Below, piece after piece: positions 41,186 to 45,231 of a DNA stretch of 45,231 bases (within the stretch, counting starts at the first letter, position 1; each line of letters opens with the position of its first letter). The position numbers and the translations under genes are program-made. The stretch is taken from assembly GCA_027325485.1 (NCBI GenBank), contig DAIEFN010000004.1:1-45231 (forward strand), given 5' to 3'. Origin of the DNA: Candidatus Saccharimonadota bacterium. GTDB taxonomy: Bacteria; Patescibacteriota; Saccharimonadia; Saccharimonadales; UBA4665. The notes under the pieces were generated by a model. It did not search any database, was not told the DNA's origin, and worked only from the letters and a program-made list of their open reading frames with translations.

Positions 41186-41776
41186 ATGGAAGAGATGCAT
41201 ACGACATTGAACAAACTTAACTTGGGAATACCCTTCTTTGAAGAGAAGAAGAAACTTCTAACCTACCTTGGAAAGACAGAGCTGGACGACGAACCGCTGC
41301 CTTTTACGACTATTCTTGAGAGTAATGGTCTTAATGATGCTCTTTGGTGCGCGCAAAGCGCCCCAGAGTACAGCAGGGATTGGCGCTTATTCGCTGTATG
41401 GTGCGCTCGGCAGGTTCAAGATTTGATAGAAGACACCCGGAGCCTAGAAGCTATAAACGTGGCAGAGAATTATGCCCTTGGAATCGCAACTGAAGAGGAA
41501 CTGATGGCTGCATTTTTCTTAGCTAGAAAAGCTGTAAAAGCCACATGGTCAAAATCATCTTATAGTCCTTTAAAAAGTCTTAAAGAACAGAAATTTGAAG
41601 CTGTAAGAGTCGCAGCTTGTGTAGCGGCTGCCAATCCCGGAGATGCTGCTTATTGGGCGGTGGTATCTGTAACTTGGATAGACCCTGCTATGGAAGATAG
41701 TATAATCGAGATGTTCAAACTCATGTGCCAAGGGAAAGCTCCTTGGCAAGTCCTAACTCCGGCTACTAACAATTGA
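41186..41776 (+). CDS. Conserved phage protein of unknown function
   Basis: A 196-residue helical protein with NDALWCAQSAPEYSRDWRLFAVWCARQVQ and an Ala/Trp-rich C-terminal part. This sequence type is frequent in phages of Gram-negative bacteria and has no known role. It precedes the ligase gene by 19 bp, with AAGGAAC before the ligase start. Confidence 0.7.
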   Translation: MEEMHTTLNKLNLGIPFFEEKKKLLTYLGKTELDDEPLPFTTILESNGLNDALWCAQSAPEYSRDWRLFAVWCARQVQDLIEDTRSLEAINVAENYALGIATEEELMAAFFLARKAVKATWSKSSYSPLKSLKEQKFEAVRVAACVAAANPGDAAYWAVVSVTWIDPAMEDSIIEMFKLMCQGKAPWQVLTPATNN

Positions 41777-41795
41777 AAGTTGAAAGGAACTTACG

Positions 41796-42776
41796 ATGAT
41801 CCCAAAAGATGTAGCGCACTTGCGCCCTATGAAAGCGGCAATAGCCTCTGTTGAAGCTATTGAATCCCATGTTGAAAGTGGCATGAGTTTTTGGGTAAGT
41901 CCAAAACTTGATGGTATTCGGGCATACGTAAGAAACGGTCAGGTGTTTTCAAACAGTGGGAAGCTCATCCCCAATAATGAAGTCCAGAATAAGTTTGGAA
42001 GTTTTGACTTTGAAGGGTTCGATGGGGAGCTTATTGTGGGAAATCCGACGGATAAGGACGTATACCGTAGGACAGTATCATACTGTATGTCTTTTGACGC
42101 AACAGATGGCCCCTCTCCGCAAGATATTGTCACTTTCCATGTATTTGATCTTAGACTTACGGTCCCTTTTTGGGAGAGACTTACACTTTTAAGGAACTTG
42201 GACCAAGAAGCTTTAAAGTCCGCCGGGGTATGCATAGTCCCGCATTACCACGTCTTTAAAACTTCAATCAATACAATCGTTCATCTCTCTGAAAAGTTTT
42301 TAAAGGATGGGTACGAAGGTTCCATGTGGCGTAATGGTGCGTCTTCATATAAGCACGGGCGTTCAACTCTTAGAGAAGGGGCACTTTTAAAGTTAAAGCC
42401 ATTCGTTGATGAGGAATGTAAGGTAGTTGGCTATACCTTTCTGCGAAGGAACAATAACCCGGCCTTCATAAATGAACTTGGGTTTACAGCACATTCTACC
42501 GAGAGTAAAAACTTAGAAGTTGACTATACACGAATCGGGGCGCTTGAAGTAGAATTAAGTGACGGAACTAGGGTATTTGTGGGTACGGGTTTTACAGATG
42601 AAGAACGAAAAGAGTGCGCACGAAAGAGCGCATTCCTTCCCGGACGCAGAGTTAAAATTAAACATATGCCTTATGGAGCAAAAGATAAGCCACGTCACCC
42701 AACTTTTCTAGGCTTCAGACCGGAATGGGATATGACAGATGGGACAAACGGAACTGAGAAAGGTAATGAAGCATGA
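41796..42776 (+). CDS. ATP-dependent DNA ligase
   Basis: A 326-residue enzyme. Motif I is K37LDGIR, with Lys37 the expected AMP acceptor. DGELIVG, DGYEGSMW and LLKLKPF represent the later nucleotidyltransferase motifs, and the C-terminal part (about residues 230-320) is an OB-fold. Size fits T7-like minimal phage ligases. It would seal nicks during phage replication and recombination. It overlaps the next gene by ATGA. Confidence 0.93.
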   Translation: MIPKDVAHLRPMKAAIASVEAIESHVESGMSFWVSPKLDGIRAYVRNGQVFSNSGKLIPNNEVQNKFGSFDFEGFDGELIVGNPTDKDVYRRTVSYCMSFDATDGPSPQDIVTFHVFDLRLTVPFWERLTLLRNLDQEALKSAGVCIVPHYHVFKTSINTIVHLSEKFLKDGYEGSMWRNGASSYKHGRSTLREGALLKLKPFVDEECKVVGYTFLRRNNNPAFINELGFTAHSTESKNLEVDYTRIGALEVELSDGTRVFVGTGFTDEERKECARKSAFLPGRRVKIKHMPYGAKDKPRHPTFLGFRPEWDMTDGTNGTEKGNEA

Positions 42777-43177
42777 AATCGTTAGAGGAAGTTCTAGACG
42801 AGATTGAAGAAGTCTCACTTGCAGGGAAATCAAAGAAAAAGAAGAAGCGTACTGATCCTTCTTTGCCCATAATTGACTTCCCGCGCCCCACGTTTGAATT
42901 CGTAGGGTATAAGCTGCTTGGAAGTAACTTTAAGTGCACAATCTGTGGAGGTGAAAGTAAAGCTCAATTTGAAGGATTTTTTGAAAAGAGAGTAGAGTTA
43001 AAAACAGTAACAAAGGGCATTACGTATACTAAAGTATCAAATCCATCGGTTAATGTGGAAAAGGAAGCACACGAAGAAGTTGTAATAACTTCTGAAGGAA
43101 CTTGCCTAGACTGCGCAAGGAAAAAATTTCTAACAGAGAAGGCAGGGAAAAAGCATGGCACGACCGAAGAAGCTTGA
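42773..43177 (+). CDS. Zinc-ribbon protein of unknown function
   Basis: A 134-residue protein with CTICGG near residue 47 and CLDCARKKF near residue 113, four cysteines that could bind one zinc ion. A lysine-rich segment (SKKKKKR) lies near residue 20. It is coupled to the ligase gene by an ATGA overlap and overlaps the next gene by 23 bp. It is probably nucleic-acid binding. Confidence 0.65.
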   Translation: MKSLEEVLDEIEEVSLAGKSKKKKKRTDPSLPIIDFPRPTFEFVGYKLLGSNFKCTICGGESKAQFEGFFEKRVELKTVTKGITYTKVSNPSVNVEKEAHEEVVITSEGTCLDCARKKFLTEKAGKKHGTTEEA

Positions 43178-43391
43178 TGAGAGAGTGCAAATTCACCCTT
43201 CAATTGATAAGGCTCTTTTCAAGAGAGTTGAAAGTATGTTGTATAGTGAGCTTGAAGGACGTATTCCCTATGGGGCTATATCTTCCTTTCTGGAAGAAGC
43301 CATTCGGGAATGGTTTAAGGGCGTAGATAATACAGTCCGCAGTTTTGAACTTAACGAAAATGAAAGGGAAAGTAATAATGGAACTAACTAG
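43155..43391 (+). CDS. Small ribbon-helix-helix-like protein
   Basis: A 78-residue protein starting MARPKKLDERVQIHPSIDKALFKRV, followed by EGRIPYGAISSFLEEAIREWF. A short basic strand followed by two helices suggests the ribbon-helix-helix fold of Arc/MetJ-type DNA binders. Similar small proteins are common in phages. It is one of the few candidates in this genome for recognising the 42-bp palindromes. It overlaps both neighbours. Confidence 0.65.
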   Translation: MARPKKLDERVQIHPSIDKALFKRVESMLYSELEGRIPYGAISSFLEEAIREWFKGVDNTVRSFELNENERESNNGTN

Positions 43392-44715
43392 CGATCAGGC
43401 AGCAGCACTTGAAAAGATTAAAGATTTCATAGCTACGCCGACTCCGGGGCAGTTAAGGGCTGGTCAGCGCTTCTTCCTATTAACTGGTAAGCCGGGGACT
43501 GGAAAGACAACATTGATGTCACTTGTATCAGAGAGTCTTAGCTCCTCCATGCAAAAGATGACCCGCTGGACTGCACCCACAAACAAGGCAGCCAAAGTGC
43601 TAAGCTCAAAGGTCGGGGAAGCCCGGACAATCTACAGCCTTCTTGGCCTTAAATTGGACAAGAAAGGTGAAATTAAGGTTATTAAGGAAGGACGGCAGGT
43701 TGATCTTAGCGAAGTAAAGCTAATCATTGTAGACGAAGCCAGTATGATTAACAGTAACTTACTAAAAGTTATAAGTACAACTTCGCTTAAATTTGATATC
43801 AAGATTCTATTCATTGGCGACGATGCGCAGCTTCCTCCCGTAGGGGAAGAAGTAAGTCCAGTTTGGAAATTGGATATACCGGAGATTTATAAAAGCAATT
43901 TAGATGAAGTTGTTCGACATAAAGGAAAAATCCTATCAATTAATCTTCAGGTGCGAGAGGAAGTTTTCAAGTTTCTTCCACAGATGCGGTTTACTTGCGA
44001 TCCGTATGGGGAAGAAGCTTCAATCGAAGCGCTTACTATGGATAGTGAGGAAGTTTTAAAGGTTAAGGACAAAGAATTTTATACTCTTATCTATAATGCG
44101 GCAGAACAAGGCCTATTTTTGAAGGAAAGGGCAGAAGAAAGCGCCAAAATTATAACTTGGACTAATGCGGCAGTTGCAAAGTACAATGGATACGTCCGTA
44201 CCTTCCTGTTCGGGGATATGGCAAAGGAAAATAGGTTTATCATTGGGGATAAGTTGATACTTACAAGTCCAGTTATTATCAACAATGAAACTATCTTCAG
44301 CACGGATACTGAAGTTATCCTTCATAGTTATACAGTTATCCCGCATCCAAAGTATAACAACATCCTAGTCTACGAGCTTACAGTTAGCGAAATCTCGGGA
44401 GATGAAGAGGAGGAGCCGGTCAGCCTACTTGTCCTGCATCAAGATTCAGAGGAAATCTACAACCAAAAAGTAAAAGCTCTGGCAGAATCTGCTAAGATCA
44501 ATCATAAGCTATGGGAAACTTACTGGAATTTTCAGGAAGATTTTCATAATGTGCAGCACGCATATGCAATCACTTCGCACCGAAGTCAGGGTTCAACTTA
44601 CAAAGTAGTGTTCGCAGACAGTGGAAATATCCTTATGAATAGGAACCGAAAAGAAGCATTCCAATGTCTTTTCGTTGCCCTGTCTCGGCCTACTACGAAG
44701 CTTTATATCCTGTAA
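43378..44715 (+). CDS. SF1B helicase (Dda/RecD-like)
   Basis: A 445-residue helicase starting at 43378 after GAAAGGGAAAG; the frame's earlier ATG at 43345 lies inside the previous gene. Walker A is GKPGTGKT at residues 37-44, Walker B IIVDEASM, motif III GDDAQLPPVG, and the C terminus has AITSHRSQGSTY and FVALSRPTTKLYIL (motifs V and VI). This matches Dda/RecD2-type 5'-3' helicases. Likely role: replication fork or recombination helicase. Confidence 0.92.
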   Translation: MELTSDQAAALEKIKDFIATPTPGQLRAGQRFFLLTGKPGTGKTTLMSLVSESLSSSMQKMTRWTAPTNKAAKVLSSKVGEARTIYSLLGLKLDKKGEIKVIKEGRQVDLSEVKLIIVDEASMINSNLLKVISTTSLKFDIKILFIGDDAQLPPVGEEVSPVWKLDIPEIYKSNLDEVVRHKGKILSINLQVREEVFKFLPQMRFTCDPYGEEASIEALTMDSEEVLKVKDKEFYTLIYNAAEQGLFLKERAEESAKIITWTNAAVAKYNGYVRTFLFGDMAKENRFIIGDKLILTSPVIINNETIFSTDTEVILHSYTVIPHPKYNNILVYELTVSEISGDEEEEPVSLLVLHQDSEEIYNQKVKALAESAKINHKLWETYWNFQEDFHNVQHAYAITSHRSQGSTYKVVFADSGNILMNRNRKEAFQCLFVALSRPTTKLYIL

Positions 44716-44723
44716 TAAGTAGA

Positions 44724-44752
44724 TTGACAGGGATGTAAGTGTGAGAGATAAT
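44724..44752 (+). promoter_or_regulatory. Sigma70 promoter before the recombination genes
   Basis: TTGACA (44724-44729), a 17-bp spacer and GATAAT (44747-44752), five of six bases at -10. It lies 9 bp after the helicase stop and 32 bp before the 44784 gene, and should drive the exonuclease, Sak4-like and SSB-like genes. Confidence 0.75.
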
Positions 44753-44783
44753 AGTAACTCCCGTCTGACGAGGATAGTATAGC

Positions 44784-45005
44784 ATGGAATTGAGCTTATA
44801 CAGTTTGCGTGAAAAGGCACTTAAAGGTGAGAAGCTTACCGATGACGAACTTCGAGCCGCCGTAAAGATTCTTAGAAAGGATCGCGTATTGCACTTTACA
44901 CAAAAAGTGGAGAAAGAGAGGAAAGTTGCTGCAAAGAAAAAAGAGCAGCTAGACAGGTCCAAAGAGAAGTTGATGACATTGGATTTGTGGAATTCACTAA
45001 CTTAA
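44784..45005 (+). CDS. Small coiled-coil protein
   Basis: A 73-residue Lys/Glu/Leu-rich helical protein, including LTDDELRAAVKILRKDR. Similar short frames often accompany Cas4-like exonuclease and Sak4 genes in phages. GAGGATAG precedes the start. Function is unknown. Confidence 0.65.
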   Translation: MELSLYSLREKALKGEKLTDDELRAAVKILRKDRVLHFTQKVEKERKVAAKKKEQLDRSKEKLMTLDLWNSLT

Positions 45006-45030
45006 TGTAAGTAACCTAGAAAGGTAAAAT

Positions 45031-45231
45031 ATGAAAGAGACAGAAAAGACAGAGTTTCCGGAAGTTCTGGATAACACAATTATTAGTAAGTTCCGGGAGT
45101 GCCCACACTCTTGCAACATTACATATTTCCAGCATATGAAGTCGCCATTCCCCAATGTGCATCTTCACGCTGGCGGCTGTTTTGCCAGTGCGATAGAAGC
45201 CGGGAGAATCGCTTTCTATCGTGAAGGCTTG
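45031..45231 (+). CDS. Cas4-like exonuclease, N-terminal part
   Basis: The gene starts at 45031 after AGAAAGGTAAA and is still open at the window end (67 codons). It contains FRECPHSC, which suits the N-terminal cysteine and strand of Cas4-like nucleases. Joined to the frame at base 3 of the window, with a single added base, it gives a continuous protein of the right length and order. It is therefore probably the missing front of the 1-782 gene. Confidence 0.85.
   Translation, partial: MKETEKTEFPEVLDNTIISKFRECPHSCNITYFQHMKSPFPNVHLHAGGCFASAIEAGRIAFYREGL

Overview
The window reads as one complete, or very nearly complete, genome of a tailed phage with a short-tailed (podovirus-like) virion. 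It has a large terminase, portal, HK97-type capsid genes, a head-tail adaptor, a nozzle-like protein, internal (ejection) proteins and a fibre, but no tape measure, sheath or tail-tube gene. A nested Rz/Rz1 spanin pair with a lipoprotein signal points to a Gram-negative host. I see no integrase, lysogeny repressor, tRNA, rRNA or phage RNA polymerase, so I infer a strictly lytic phage that uses host RNA polymerase; several near-consensus sigma70 promoters fit this. The two ends encode the two parts of one PD-(D/E)XK exonuclease. They join in frame if one base is missing at the junction, so the map is probably circular or circularly permuted (about 45.23 kb).

Layout. Two divergent arms leave a repeat-rich region at about 36-39 kb and meet at about 7.3 kb. 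The plus-strand arm (39.0 kb to the end, then 1 to 7.3 kb) carries an orphan basic protein, a repeat-rich phage protein, an ATP-dependent DNA ligase, a zinc-ribbon protein, a ribbon-helix-helix-like protein, a Dda/RecD-like helicase, a Cas4-like exonuclease, a Sak4-like RecA-fold ATPase, an SSB-like protein, a pentapeptide-repeat protein, a ParB-N/DNA-methyltransferase fusion and a uracil-glycosylase-like/family A DNA polymerase fusion. The minus-strand arm (35.9 to 7.4 kb) is the virion and lysis block: two tandem small-terminase-like genes, TerL, portal, GroES-like co-chaperonin, scaffold, capsid and decoration genes, adaptor, internal proteins, nozzle, fibre, two GH24 lysozyme-like proteins, holin candidates and spanins. 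Three enzymes uncommon in a structural block sit inside it: a SET-domain protein, a small sulfotransferase-like protein directly after it, and a PurD-like ATP-grasp ligase.

The 36-39 kb region holds many short tandem repeats, several palindromes, divergent promoters and a GC-rich cassette of three translationally coupled small genes with its own terminator. Two genes here are diverged copies of genes in the other arm.

The most unusual signal is a 42-bp imperfect palindrome, GTTAT-N4-ATAAATTAC-N6-GTAATTTAT-N4-ATAAC, present in nine full copies and one half copy. Copies lie just after, or overlap the stop codons of, six genes. Two others sit 5-6 bp upstream of consensus sigma70 promoters. It looks like a phage-specific regulatory or RNA-processing element.
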